DNA of 26,246 bases, from the NCBI GenBank assembly GCA_021806865.1, contig JAKAPU010000020.1:1-26246 (forward strand), read 5' to 3'. The notes under the pieces were generated by a model that worked only from the letters and a program-made list of their open reading frames with translations, had not been told where the DNA came from and searched no databases. How positions within the stretch are numbered: the first letter of the stretch is position 1; each line of letters starts with the position of its first letter. This DNA is from an archaeon (lineage in GTDB: Archaea; Thermoproteota; Nitrososphaeria; Nitrososphaerales; CADDZS01). The position numbers were made by a program, and so were the translations under genes. This document shows, piece by piece, positions 14,041 through 22,337 of this stretch.

Positions 14041-16398
14041 CTATTTTTGCATCGCAAGCAGAACCCTTTCCGGAGTGATAGGGAGTTCCTTGAACCTCGC
14101 TCCAATCGCATCGTAGATGGCGTTTGCAAGGGCTGGTGCAACAGCGCTGATCGGAGCCTCGCCGCAACCGCGTGCTCCGTACGGTCCGTCCGGGTTGTAG
14201 TTCTCAAGAATTATCGAGTTGATCGGGAAATAATCCATGATGCTCTGAAGCTTGTAATCCTTGAGGTCGGAGTTGAGCAAGCGGCCGTTCACGAGAACCA
14301 TCTCTTCGTTCATTGCTCCGTTGAGTCCCATCGCAATGGCGCCCTCATTTTGCCCTATCACATTAAGCGGGTTCAATGCCTTTCCGACATCGACTGCGCC
14401 GATGTACTCGATGATCTTGATTGCACCTGTCTCTGTGTTTATTGCGATTCGTGCAGCCTGTGCAACAGGTGTATAGTACGCAACAGCGCGATCTGTCGAG
14501 CACTGTCCTGTTTCAGAATCCAACTCTCCCGTCTTTGGAAGCCAGAAAGCACTCCCTGTGAGCGCGCCAACTTCTGGAATGTAGGCTCCACCCATTGGTC
14601 CTGGAGAAAATATCTCCGAATATTCGATTTCCTTGTCTTGGTTTCGTACTGTGATCTTTCCATCTCTGAATGCTAGACTATCCTCGCGTACGCCTAATCT
14701 CTTCGATGCAGAACCGATCATCCTCTTCTTCAGGTCTTCACATGCGAGCTTCACCGCCATTCCCATTTGAGAGGTCTGCCTGCTTCCAGACGCACCTGTT
14801 CCGACCGGAGTGAGATCGGTGTCCGACAACACCATTCGCACCTTTTCGATAGGAATTTGCATCTCCTCGGCAGCAATCTGTGACAGGACGGTGTGTATTC
14901 CCTCGCCGGGATCGGTTGCTGCTGTCCAGATCTCGACAGAACCATCCTCCTTGAGCTTGGCGTAAGCCATGCTCGGGAAGGATACGTCGCACTGTTCCTT
15001 TGTTATCGCAAAACCGGTGCCATACTTCCACACCCCTACTTCCTTCGGAAGTGGTTTGGCGCGAATTGCCTCAACTACTTTGGATATGCACTCGTCAATG
15101 GTGTTATTCGTGATCCTATGCCCTATAGCAGTCTTTTCTCCATCCTGCAGCAGGTTCTTTCGCCTGAATTCGATAGGGTCCATGTTCAGTGTCTTCGCGA
15201 TGATGTCCATTTGCGATTCAACGGCAAAATAGATCTGGGGTGCACCAAAACCGCGGAAGGCACCTCCCTGGATCTGGTTTGTATAAACTCTGTAAATGTC
15301 AGCCTTCAGGTTGGAGAGTCGGTAAACACTGGTCATCCCGTGGATCGAGTTTCCAACGGCGACGTTGCCGGCAAGAGAATAAGCTCCACCATTGTAGATC
15401 AACTTTATCTGGCGGCCGAGTATCGTCCCGTCCTTCTTCACGGCGTCCTTGATGTAAGTTACAGAAGGATGGCGGACGCTGGTCGCGGCAAAGACTTCTT
15501 CTCTCGTCAGCGAGATCTTGACGGGCCTTCCAGTCTTTTCAGCGAGAGAGGCCACTATGGGCTCTATGTGGCCAGCTCCCTTGTTTCCAAAGCCCCCGCC
15601 GACGTGCCTCAAAGCAATCACACGGATCTTGACTTCGGGAACTTTTAGAGCGTCGCTGAGCTCCCTCCTTGTCCTGTAAGTGTTTTGACCCGAAGTCCAG
15701 ATGGTGTACGAACCATCTGTTTCGTACCTTGCCAAAGCTGCGATAGGTTCGATATGCGCGTGTTGAACCATATGGGTTTGAAAGCGGTTCTCGATTACCA
15801 GATCAGCCTGCTTGAAAGCCTCATCCATATCACCACGCCTAACCTTGAAATAATTCGTAATGTTGGGTCTAGTTGGATCAAACACCGACTTGTAGATCTG
15901 TGCCTTGAGCCGCTTGTACTTACCTATGTCTGGATGTACGACTACCTTCGGGTTTGATTCCAGCGCCTCTTCGGGATCAAATACCGCTGGGAGCTCTCTA
16001 TACTCGACTTCTATGAGGTCCGCAGCTTCCTCCGCTGCTTCAAGAGTATCTGCTGCGACGGCTGCGATTGGCTCGCCGACGTAGCGTACCTTTCCGTGAG
16101 CTAGTATAGGAGTGTCTAGCAACCCCCTCCCTCGGAGCCCATCAGAGACATCGTCACCAGTGAGTACCGCCCAAACACCGGGTACCTGCAATGCTCTTTC
16201 CTTGTTTATCCTGATTATTTCAGCGTGAGCTACTCTCGACCTGTGTATCTTTCCATAGAGCATACGGGGGAGTTCCATGTCGTAAGCATACACGGCACGG
16301 CCGGTAACTTTCTCAACACCATCTACTCGGATCACTGGTTTGCCGATAATTCTGAGGATTTGTTTCTGTTCGACCTGTACTGTTTCTTGAGCCAACAA
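14041..16398 (-). CDS. Molybdenum hydroxylase large subunit, xanthine/nicotinate dehydrogenase-like
   Basis: The 785-aa catalytic subunit of the xanthine oxidase family has GKPVIRVDGVEKVTGRA at the start, the GEP motif near 109, VGGGFGNKG at 266-274, A380-F-R382-G-F-G385 at the substrate loop and the catalytic E747 in GARGCGEAP. AFRGFG is the motif of xanthine-dehydrogenase-type enzymes; its Arg corresponds to the substrate-binding Arg880 of bovine xanthine oxidoreductase. This favours an N-heterocycle or aldehyde over CO. The start is one of two adjacent TTG codons (16398), preceded by GGTGGT; no ATG is available. It follows the hydroxyacyl-CoA dehydrogenase gene by 36 bp and precedes the aldehyde dehydrogenase by 56 bp. 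There is no FAD or FeS subunit in the operon, so it probably uses those encoded at 22338-23753. Confidence 0.9.
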   Translation of the reverse strand: MLAQETVQVEQKQILRIIGKPVIRVDGVEKVTGRAVYAYDMELPRMLYGKIHRSRVAHAEIIRINKERALQVPGVWAVLTGDDVSDGLRGRGLLDTPILAHGKVRYVGEPIAAVAADTLEAAEEAADLIEVEYRELPAVFDPEEALESNPKVVVHPDIGKYKRLKAQIYKSVFDPTRPNITNYFKVRRGDMDEAFKQADLVIENRFQTHMVQHAHIEPIAALARYETDGSYTIWTSGQNTYRTRRELSDALKVPEVKIRVIALRHVGGGFGNKGAGHIEPIVASLAEKTGRPVKISLTREEVFAATSVRHPSVTYIKDAVKKDGTILGRQIKLIYNGGAYSLAGNVAVGNSIHGMTSVYRLSNLKADIYRVYTNQIQGGAFRGFGAPQIYFAVESQMDIIAKTLNMDPIEFRRKNLLQDGEKTAIGHRITNNTIDECISKVVEAIRAKPLPKEVGVWKYGTGFAITKEQCDVSFPSMAYAKLKEDGSVEIWTAATDPGEGIHTVLSQIAAEEMQIPIEKVRMVLSDTDLTPVGTGASGSRQTSQMGMAVKLACEDLKKRMIGSASKRLGVREDSLAFRDGKITVRNQDKEIEYSEIFSPGPMGGAYIPEVGALTGSAFWLPKTGELDSETGQCSTDRAVAYYTPVAQAARIAINTETGAIKIIEYIGAVDVGKALNPLNVIGQNEGAIAMGLNGAMNEEMVLVNGRLLNSDLKDYKLQSIMDYFPINSIILENYNPDGPYGARGCGEAPISAVAPALANAIYDAIGARFKELPITPERVLLAMQK

Positions 16399-16434
16399 GC
16401 ACCACCAAAAATTTAGAGCTTATCTTGAAGAGAA

Positions 16435-17394
16435 CTATGGTCTGCCGCGTTCCTTTCTCTCGCGTAGAATCTTGATCAAGTGCTCGTCGCGTAGTTTTAT
16501 CGTGGCCTCTACGCTCTTGCTACCATCCTTCCAGTTGTAAAATCCCTTGCCACTCTTAATTCCTACGTCGCCGCGCGCAATCATATCCTGGATGATTTTC
16601 TGTGGGTAGGTCGATGCATCCAGAGATTTGTACAGACCGCCCTTTGCCACGTTGTTCACTAAATCGACACCGGAAAGATCAGCAAGTTCCAACGGACCAA
16701 CAACTTCGAGCCTTGTGCCCAGAGCTTCCTTAACGATCGTGTCGATGTCTTCCGGGCTGGCTATTCCATTTTCCACTAGCCAGGTCGCCTCGCGGATCAT
16801 CGCGTAGAGTATCCTGATTCCGATTTGCCCTGGAACATCCTTCTGCACAACTGCAGGTTTTTTCCCGATGCTCTCGAGAAGGCTAACCGTGCGGTTGACC
16901 GTCTCCTGAGAGGTCTTTTCTCCTCTGACGACCTCGACCGCTGCCATCAGCTGCGGCGGGTTCCAGAAATGCGCCCCGATTACTCGTTCAGGACGAGTTG
17001 CTGCAGCCGCGATCGAAGATATCGGTAGACTAGTCGTATTGCTAGCTAGCACGCACCTTGGCTCCGCAGCTTCATCGATCGCCTTGAAGATCTCAAGTTT
17101 TGCATTTAGGTTTTCAAACACGGCCTCTTCTATGTATGTTGCGTGACTTGCAGCCTTCTTTGCATCTGTTTCAAGTGCAATTTTTCCCAGAATGACATCA
17201 ACAGGTTCGTTCAAGAGTCCAGACGAAGAAAGCGAGTCAAGGGACTTGCGTATCTGATCCTTCGCCTGTCCGAGTATCTGCATGTTAAGGTCAACAAGTG
17301 TGACCTTGTTTCCCGCAGTCGCAAAAGCTTGCCCTATACCTCTGCCCATGAGTCCCGAGCCTATAACGACAATGTTCTCGCTGCTTTCTTTCAT
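16435..17394 (-). CDS. 3-hydroxyacyl-CoA dehydrogenase family protein (NAD-binding)
   Basis: The 319-aa protein has an N-terminal Rossmann fold (G12SGLMG17, D35 after strand 2), the LASNTTSLP segment with N119, and catalytic H142 in HFWNPP followed by VEVV with E154. A C-terminal 3HCDH domain runs from about 186. The family oxidises 3-hydroxyacyl-CoA to 3-ketoacyl-CoA; the HFWNPP variant also occurs in relatives acting on non-CoA hydroxy acids. One oddity is that the conserved Asn of the usual PGFxxNR segment is replaced: the text here is PGQIGIR. ATG 17394 (MKESSENIVVIG) is chosen because upstream residues in the open frame do not belong to the fold. It is first in the minus-strand operon, with a TATA-like site about 43 bp upstream. 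Confidence 0.88.
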   Translation of the reverse strand: MKESSENIVVIGSGLMGRGIGQAFATAGNKVTLVDLNMQILGQAKDQIRKSLDSLSSSGLLNEPVDVILGKIALETDAKKAASHATYIEEAVFENLNAKLEIFKAIDEAAEPRCVLASNTTSLPISSIAAAATRPERVIGAHFWNPPQLMAAVEVVRGEKTSQETVNRTVSLLESIGKKPAVVQKDVPGQIGIRILYAMIREATWLVENGIASPEDIDTIVKEALGTRLEVVGPLELADLSGVDLVNNVAKGGLYKSLDASTYPQKIIQDMIARGDVGIKSGKGFYNWKDGSKSVEATIKLRDEHLIKILRERKERGRP

Positions 17395-17432
17395 CGAAAT
17401 TCTCCAGAGAATGCCATGCAAATCCTTCCAAT

Positions 17433-17442
17433 GATATTTAAG
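17433..17442 (-). promoter_or_regulatory. TATA-like element for the hydroxyacyl-CoA dehydrogenase operon
   Basis: Minus-strand CTTAAATATC lies about 43 bp before the ATG at 17394, giving a predicted short leader. It sits in the 117-bp divergent spacer shared with the metallophosphoesterase gene. Confidence 0.4.
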
Positions 17443-17511
17443 AGTGCGTGGCTTTTCACGACAATTGATTTTTATTCGGAATACAAGAGATGTGCCTTGA
17501 ATCCTGTCTAA

Positions 17512-18465
17512 ATGGCATTCACTCGAATTCTTTTTGCAACGGACGTCCATGGGAGCGATCCCGTGTGGAGAAAATTCATACGCGGAGCTAAGCATTACAA
17601 GGCGGATGTGCTAATAATCGGTGGAGATATCACCGGTAAGAACGTCGTAAGCATCAGCGAAAATCCTGATGGGACATACAGTGCAGAGTTTCAGGACCAA
17701 AAGCACGTACTGAAAAACAAGGAGGAGCTCGCGCACTTTGAGCAGATAGTTGCGACCACTGGAACGTATTTCTATGTGGCACCACCCTCCGAGCTCAACG
17801 AGCTTGCTCACGACAAGCAAAGAGCCGACAGGATTTTCAGCGAGCTGATACTCAAGCGACTTAATGAGTGGGTTAAATACGCAGATGAAAACGCGACTAC
17901 TCCGATCTACATAAACGCTGGAAATGATGATGAGTCAGGAGTCGATGATGTGCTGGCTAGTAGCAAGAAGATAATTCAGCCAGAGGACAAGGTTATCCTG
18001 ATAGATTCAAAGCACGAAATGATATCAGCTGGATTTGCAAATATTACTCCTTGGCACTGCCCACGAGATCTTTCTGAGGAGGAGATTGCAAGACGTTTGG
18101 AGCAAAAAGTTTCTAAGCTCAACGATCCACGGCAGGCAATCTTCAACTTTCACTGTCCCCCGATAAACTCTGGGTTAGACACGTGCCCGAAACTCGACAC
18201 GTCTGTTTATCCTCCGAGGCCAGTGCTTGATGGCGGAGGCCCTGTGCTTTTCGGAGCCGGTTCTACATCGGTGAGAGAGGCAATTGAGAAGTATCAACCA
18301 ATGCTCGGTCTGCATGGTCACATTCACGAATCAAGGAACGTAGTGAAGATAGGAAAAACGGTTTGCATTAATCCCGGAAGCGAATATGGAGAAGGAATAC
18401 TCAAGGGCGCACTCGTTAATATTGAGGACTCTGGGTACAAGTCATACCAATTTGTCTCAGGTTGA
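17512..18465 (+). CDS. Calcineurin-like metallophosphoesterase
   Basis: This 317-aa protein has every motif of the dimetal phosphoesterase fold: D11-x-H13 (TDVHG), G37-G-D39 (IIGGDIT), G137-N-D139 (AGNDD), H214 (FNFHCPP) and G269-H270-I-H272 (LHGHIHE), ending with INPGSEYGEG. It should hydrolyse a phosphoester in the cytoplasm. Between the second and third motifs is an insertion-like stretch of almost 100 residues (about 42-135), longer than in minimal members and rich in charged helix. The substrate is unknown. A T-rich element TTTTTATT lies about 39 bp before ATG 17512. It stands between the catabolic minus operon, to which it is divergent, and the APC permease 77 bp downstream on the same strand. 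Confidence 0.88.
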   Translation: MAFTRILFATDVHGSDPVWRKFIRGAKHYKADVLIIGGDITGKNVVSISENPDGTYSAEFQDQKHVLKNKEELAHFEQIVATTGTYFYVAPPSELNELAHDKQRADRIFSELILKRLNEWVKYADENATTPIYINAGNDDESGVDDVLASSKKIIQPEDKVILIDSKHEMISAGFANITPWHCPRDLSEEEIARRLEQKVSKLNDPRQAIFNFHCPPINSGLDTCPKLDTSVYPPRPVLDGGGPVLFGAGSTSVREAIEKYQPMLGLHGHIHESRNVVKIGKTVCINPGSEYGEGILKGALVNIEDSGYKSYQFVSG

Positions 18466-18502
18466 CCTTGCGTTTGGTTAGAAAGAACAGTACCTGAGAA
18501 CC

Positions 18503-18510
18503 TATTTATA
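18503..18510 (+). promoter_or_regulatory. TATA box for the APC permease gene
   Basis: TATTTATA is centred about 37 bp before ATG 18543, implying a leader of about ten bases. This suggests the permease has its own promoter despite the upstream gene on the same strand. Confidence 0.55.
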
Positions 18511-18542
18511 CTATCGCCTAAAATCCACGAAGACTGAAATTC

Positions 18543-20237
18543 ATGGGATCGTCCCAAAAGATATTTTCAAGAGACTCTTCAGGGTTAGTTCATGCGATCG
18601 CGCCTCACCAAGCCTTCATCTACAACTTTATGGCTATTGGGTTCTACGGTTTCACGTGGGCCACACTTTTCTCGGTTGGATACACTCAGTCTTTCCTCGG
18701 GGCAAACATCGGCCTTGCTATTGTTTTGATGGCGATTTCGGCCATACCATTCTACCTGTCAACTTCTATGCTTTCTTCCGCGATGCCCAGGTCCGGTGGA
18801 GACTACGTTTGGCAAAGCAGAGTGCTTCATCCCAGCATTGGATTCGCGGCAACATTTTCTTCCTGGACAGTGTGGCAGTGGTATTTCGCTAGTTTCCTTG
18901 GGACTGTAATTTCAACGCTTGGGCTTCAGCCACTCTTTGCGCTATTAGGGCAGCAAACTGGTAATGCATACTACGTCAATGTCGCAAGTGCTCTTGCAGC
19001 CGGATTTTCGCAGGAGAACAACAACCTCGTCTTCGAGGTAACGACATTGATAATCATACTCGGCTTTGCCGTGGCCGCACTTGGTATGCGTTTCTATGTG
19101 CGCCTTCAATACATCCTGTTCGCAGGTTCTGGTATATCTGCACTGACACTGCTCGGTGTGCTCGCAACTACGAGCCACGCTCAGTTCGTTTCCAAATTCA
19201 ATAACTTCGTCGCGCCCCTAGTTGCTGCTGGAAACCAGTCGCAAGTTAGCTCTAGCGCGGTTGCAGCTGCCGGTGGATATTATCAGTACATCATCAACAC
19301 GGCAAACTTGGGTACTTCCCCATTCAGTCTTTACAGTACGTTGCTACTTTGGGGCATTATCTGGATCTCGTTCGGCTATGCTTTCTGGAGCATCTATAAC
19401 CTCTCGGAAATCAAAAGGGCCGGCGACCTAAAGAGCCAAGCTTGGATGCAGGTCGGTTCGAGTTTGGTATTCGCAATTTTCCTCCTTGCGCTTTGGTACC
19501 TCTTGGAGAACGTCATAGGAATAAAATTCCTGCAATCATTTTTCACTCTATACAACAACTTTGACCCTTCAACCAATCCACTTGCCTTCTTCTACACCCC
19601 ATACTATCCTGCCTTAGTATCGTCCATAAGCTCTAGCCCGATAGTTTGGTACATAATACTGGGTGGTTTAACCTTGGGGATATTCCAAGTTATCCTGATC
19701 GTCTACTTTGCTTCAACGAGAATCATGCTCGCCGCTTCGCTGGACCGGGTGTTGCCGGAGAAATTCTCGTACGTAAACCCGAGGACACACTCGCCGCTTG
19801 TGGCTCTGATTGTCTCAGCGATAGGGTGCGAGGCATTCTTGTACCTTATCATTTACTACACGACGTTCACGAGCTACTTTTCAACTGCTGGACTTGCGAC
19901 CCAGATCGCATACATATTGATCAGCATTACTGCAATAATCTTTCCGTTCAGAAAGAAAGCTATCTTCGAAGCCAGCCCAGCTGGGAAGTACAAAGTTGGA
20001 GGCTTTCCTGTCCTCTCAATAATGGGAGTTCTTTCACTGATTGTGAACCTGTTCATTGCATGGATATTCGTGGCAGGGCCGCCGCTCGGTTTCCTTTCGA
20101 TATCTAGCGTTTCATCAATCGCATTCGTAATCGGAATATTCGTAGCATGTTTTGTTATCTACGCGATTGCTTGGGGAGTAAGAAAGTCACAGAGGATCGA
20201 CCTTAGCCTCTCTTTCAGCGAGATTCCGCCAGAGTAG
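18543..20237 (+). CDS. APC-superfamily amino acid/organocation permease
   Basis: The 564-aa integral membrane protein has about twelve to fourteen hydrophobic segments and the APC hallmark MPRSGGDYVWQSR after helix 2. Helix 1 contains the broken GFYGFTW region where APC proteins bind the substrate amine or carboxylate. The loop LDRVLPEKFSYVNPRTHSP near residue 400 is also a family mark. APC permeases bring in amino acids, polyamines, purine-like or other organic cations by symport or antiport. A serine/asparagine-rich loop (about 218-250) lies between helices and probably faces outward. Length is above the usual 450-500 residues because of this loop and one other. The neighbouring catabolic genes suggest it imports the substrate of the island, but specificity is not readable. 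Confidence 0.92.
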   Translation: MGSSQKIFSRDSSGLVHAIAPHQAFIYNFMAIGFYGFTWATLFSVGYTQSFLGANIGLAIVLMAISAIPFYLSTSMLSSAMPRSGGDYVWQSRVLHPSIGFAATFSSWTVWQWYFASFLGTVISTLGLQPLFALLGQQTGNAYYVNVASALAAGFSQENNNLVFEVTTLIIILGFAVAALGMRFYVRLQYILFAGSGISALTLLGVLATTSHAQFVSKFNNFVAPLVAAGNQSQVSSSAVAAAGGYYQYIINTANLGTSPFSLYSTLLLWGIIWISFGYAFWSIYNLSEIKRAGDLKSQAWMQVGSSLVFAIFLLALWYLLENVIGIKFLQSFFTLYNNFDPSTNPLAFFYTPYYPALVSSISSSPIVWYIILGGLTLGIFQVILIVYFASTRIMLAASLDRVLPEKFSYVNPRTHSPLVALIVSAIGCEAFLYLIIYYTTFTSYFSTAGLATQIAYILISITAIIFPFRKKAIFEASPAGKYKVGGFPVLSIMGVLSLIVNLFIAWIFVAGPPLGFLSISSVSSIAFVIGIFVACFVIYAIAWGVRKSQRIDLSLSFSEIPPE

Positions 20238-20272
20238 GACGATACAAGTAGGATGCAACGCAAACTCGCTTC

Positions 20273-20288
20273 GCCTCTTATCAGAGGC
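20273..20288. terminator. Hairpin at the permease/amidohydrolase convergent junction
   Basis: GCCTCT-TATC-AGAGGC forms a perfect six-pair stem with a four-base loop. It overlaps the amidohydrolase stop codon (20281-20283) and lies 35 bp past the permease stop. The position suits a shared terminator, though the stem is short and no strong T-tract follows. Confidence 0.4.
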
Positions 20289-21024
20289 CTAGGATGTTCT
20301 TCGAGTTGAGGTAGAAGACGTGATCAAACTCGTCTTCAGTTAGGTCAACCGAAGTCATCTTTGCGATTTCGACGTGGGGCAGCCCGAACGGGGTATCGGA
20401 GCCGTACATCACTCTGTCCTTTCCAAGAATATCGACAGCTTCCTTTACCTTGTTTGCCATCGGCATGGCGCTAGTCTCAAGGTATGTATTGTCATACTTT
20501 TTCGCTGTATTGATCGCGGCCTGGATGTAAAGTCCATGCCCGTCGCCCATATGCAACATCACAATCTTCACGTCCCTGAAATTTTCTGCCAGCTCGCCGA
20601 CGCTCCAAGGAAGAGAGAATGGAGAGTGTCCTGTGTGGATAAGCACTGGGGCTTTAGCTTTTCGAGCCTCTTCCATTAAGGGATGTACGATGTCGTCGTT
20701 TGGAAGAAATGCCTGAAAAAGCGGATGAAGCTTTATTCCTCTGAACCCCCATTCATTTAGAGCCTTTCTGACAAGCTCTCTTGCTGTAGCATCGTGGGGA
20801 TTTGGCCATATGCAACCAACGAGTTGATTTGGATAGCGCTTGACAGCGTTGCGCACAAGCTCATTGTCCATGAAGTAGACAGCAGATTTTTCAACATTGT
20901 ACTGCTCCATGGATTTTACAAGATTATCCGCCGTCAGCGATACGTTAGCCCAGCCGCCGAAATCCCCAATGTGCGTATGTAGATCGATCTTTCTTCCTTC
21001 GTAGAGTCTTGCACTCATTGGCAT
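20281..21024 (-). CDS. Amidohydrolase family 2 (metal-dependent hydrolase/decarboxylase)
   Basis: The 247-aa TIM-barrel protein belongs to the amidohydro_2 group (COG2159), which includes metal-dependent hydrolases and non-oxidative decarboxylases. Ligand candidates are H16-x-H18 in DLHTHIG, H130 in VLIHTGH, H158 in VMLHMGDG and D210 in YGSDTPFG; K98 in GIKLHP sits on the barrel. The chosen start is ATG 21024. A TTG at 21060 would extend the frame, but it lies on the likely TATA box (21059-21067), so it cannot be inside the mRNA if that promoter is used. The gene is 160 bp downstream of the NicX-like gene on the same strand and convergent with the permease. A role in hydrolysing or decarboxylating a ring-cleavage product is possible but only inferred. 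Confidence 0.85.
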   Translation of the reverse strand: MPMSARLYEGRKIDLHTHIGDFGGWANVSLTADNLVKSMEQYNVEKSAVYFMDNELVRNAVKRYPNQLVGCIWPNPHDATARELVRKALNEWGFRGIKLHPLFQAFLPNDDIVHPLMEEARKAKAPVLIHTGHSPFSLPWSVGELAENFRDVKIVMLHMGDGHGLYIQAAINTAKKYDNTYLETSAMPMANKVKEAVDILGKDRVMYGSDTPFGLPHVEIAKMTSVDLTEDEFDHVFYLNSKNILGL

Positions 21025-21058
21025 TTGAATGTCTACTCTTGCGCCAATTTCGTAGTTC

Positions 21059-21067
21059 AATTATAAG
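21059..21067 (-). promoter_or_regulatory. TATA box for the amidohydrolase gene
   Basis: Minus-strand CTTATAATT is centred about 39 bp before ATG 21024, predicting a leader of about 12 nt. It argues against the longer TTG start at 21060. Confidence 0.5.
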
Positions 21068-21184
21068 TATTGAGAGGATGGATCGTAGCTGACCAGAGAG
21101 CAGCCATTACACAATGATATCTCTGGTTAGATGAGTGCATCAACTAGCATTTATCTTATGGTCGGCTGGCTCTTGTCACACTTG

Positions 21185-22183
21185 TCAGTCTAATTTGAAT
21201 ACACCCTTATCTATGACGACTCTTCCATCGACTTCTATCGTGGGAAATCGGATTGTAACATCAAGATGAATCTTGCTGTGATTTTTCCCTCCAGGATAAG
21301 GACCAGCGTTTTCTCCCAAGGCAAGGTGCATGGTGCCCAGCGCCCCTTTCTCCGAGACCGTGTTCCACCGCTCTCTCCGTCCAGTTCCAACAGCAAATTC
21401 ACATAGCACATTTGCGTTTTCGTCCGCAGACTCTACTATTTTCTTCCACCGTTTTGCCTCATCTCCTCCGCGGATGTCATAAGCTCTACCGTTCTTGACG
21501 CTATAAGTAATAGGTTCCTTGAGGCCATTGTTAGCAACCGCGTTGGCAATACCGTCTGCCACCACGACTCCATTACCCGAGTCCTCTATTATCGAGTGAG
21601 CCACTTCACCCCACAAAGGAAGTGGAGACATCACGTCTCCAGGTGCCCGCTGTGGCACGATGACTAGGGCAGGACGGTTTTTGATCGAAAAAGTGACGTC
21701 AGTGCCTTTGGCCGAGGTGACGTGTATCATGTCTGCCTTTCCTGTTATTGCGCCCAGCTTTGCGGTGCGATCTTTTGTCTCTACTAGGTAATCATAGTCG
21801 ATTCCCCAGGTGCCCATGTCTTCCTCGACAGACGCAATTCTTCCCTTGTTTCGCTCAACGATTCTTGCAGCCTCAGTATGAGCGAACCTGTGAGCAAAGT
21901 CCATTTCCGTCTTAATAATGAAGACCTGAGTCTTTTCCATCAAAGAGGAGATGTGAGACGGAGGTTCCGGGATACCTGCCATCAACATACCAGCCTGGAC
22001 ATAATCAGAAGCATCTAGAAGGACAACGTTTGCTCCAACCTGACCGGCGACAGAAGCAAGCGCCTTCGCTTCAACCATGTGATCCTGATCTGTGAGGATT
22101 GCTACGTTGTCGTCCTTCTTCACAGAATAACAATGCTCGATTGCAAGTTTTGCTTCCCTGACTGCAGATTCAAAAGAAACCAT
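21185..22183 (-). CDS. M29/NicX-like metalloenzyme (leucyl aminopeptidase or 2,5-dihydroxypyridine dioxygenase family)
   Basis: This 332-aa protein shows the architecture shared by M29 aminopeptidases and the Fe-dependent ring-cleaving dioxygenase NicX. An N-terminal alpha/beta domain contains a DQDHMVEAKALASVA segment, and the C-terminal metal domain has CEFAVGTGRR (E262), H286 in MHLALGENAGPYPGG and H306-x-D308 in SKIHLD. In NicX the iron is held by a similar two-His-one-Asp set, which opens 2,5-dihydroxypyridine to N-formylmaleamate. In M29 peptidases further Glu and Tyr ligands hold two metals. The H/H-x-D set alone fits either, but the Mo hydroxylase and amidohydrolase neighbours favour catabolism of a ring compound. 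Start ATG 22183 has a TATA-like site about 32 bp upstream, close to leaderless. It is divergent from the hydroxylase FAD-subunit operon. Confidence 0.78.
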   Translation of the reverse strand: MVSFESAVREAKLAIEHCYSVKKDDNVAILTDQDHMVEAKALASVAGQVGANVVLLDASDYVQAGMLMAGIPEPPSHISSLMEKTQVFIIKTEMDFAHRFAHTEAARIVERNKGRIASVEEDMGTWGIDYDYLVETKDRTAKLGAITGKADMIHVTSAKGTDVTFSIKNRPALVIVPQRAPGDVMSPLPLWGEVAHSIIEDSGNGVVVADGIANAVANNGLKEPITYSVKNGRAYDIRGGDEAKRWKKIVESADENANVLCEFAVGTGRRERWNTVSEKGALGTMHLALGENAGPYPGGKNHSKIHLDVTIRFPTIEVDGRVVIDKGVFKLD

Positions 22184-22210
22184 TGATATCAGGGATTCTC
22201 CCTCGGACGT

Positions 22211-22220
22211 AATTATTAAG
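22211..22220 (-). promoter_or_regulatory. TATA box for the NicX-like gene
   Basis: Minus-strand CTTAATAATT is centred about 32 bp before ATG 22183, giving an almost leaderless transcript. Confidence 0.45.
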
Positions 22221-22337
22221 CCCAGTGCTTACCAAGACAAGAGGCCTCGCGTAAGGGCTAGTTCTGCTCGTATTCACGCGGTTGCATTCGAACAAGAAAA
22301 GTAAAGTACTTGATTTTACAAAAGACGTGTGTAAGAC

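Noticed and set aside
22297..22322. A/T-rich stretch with AAGTACTT palindrome before the FAD-subunit gene, as a TrmB operator or promoter
   Set aside because: The symmetry is only eight bases and no second copy was seen at the other island promoters.
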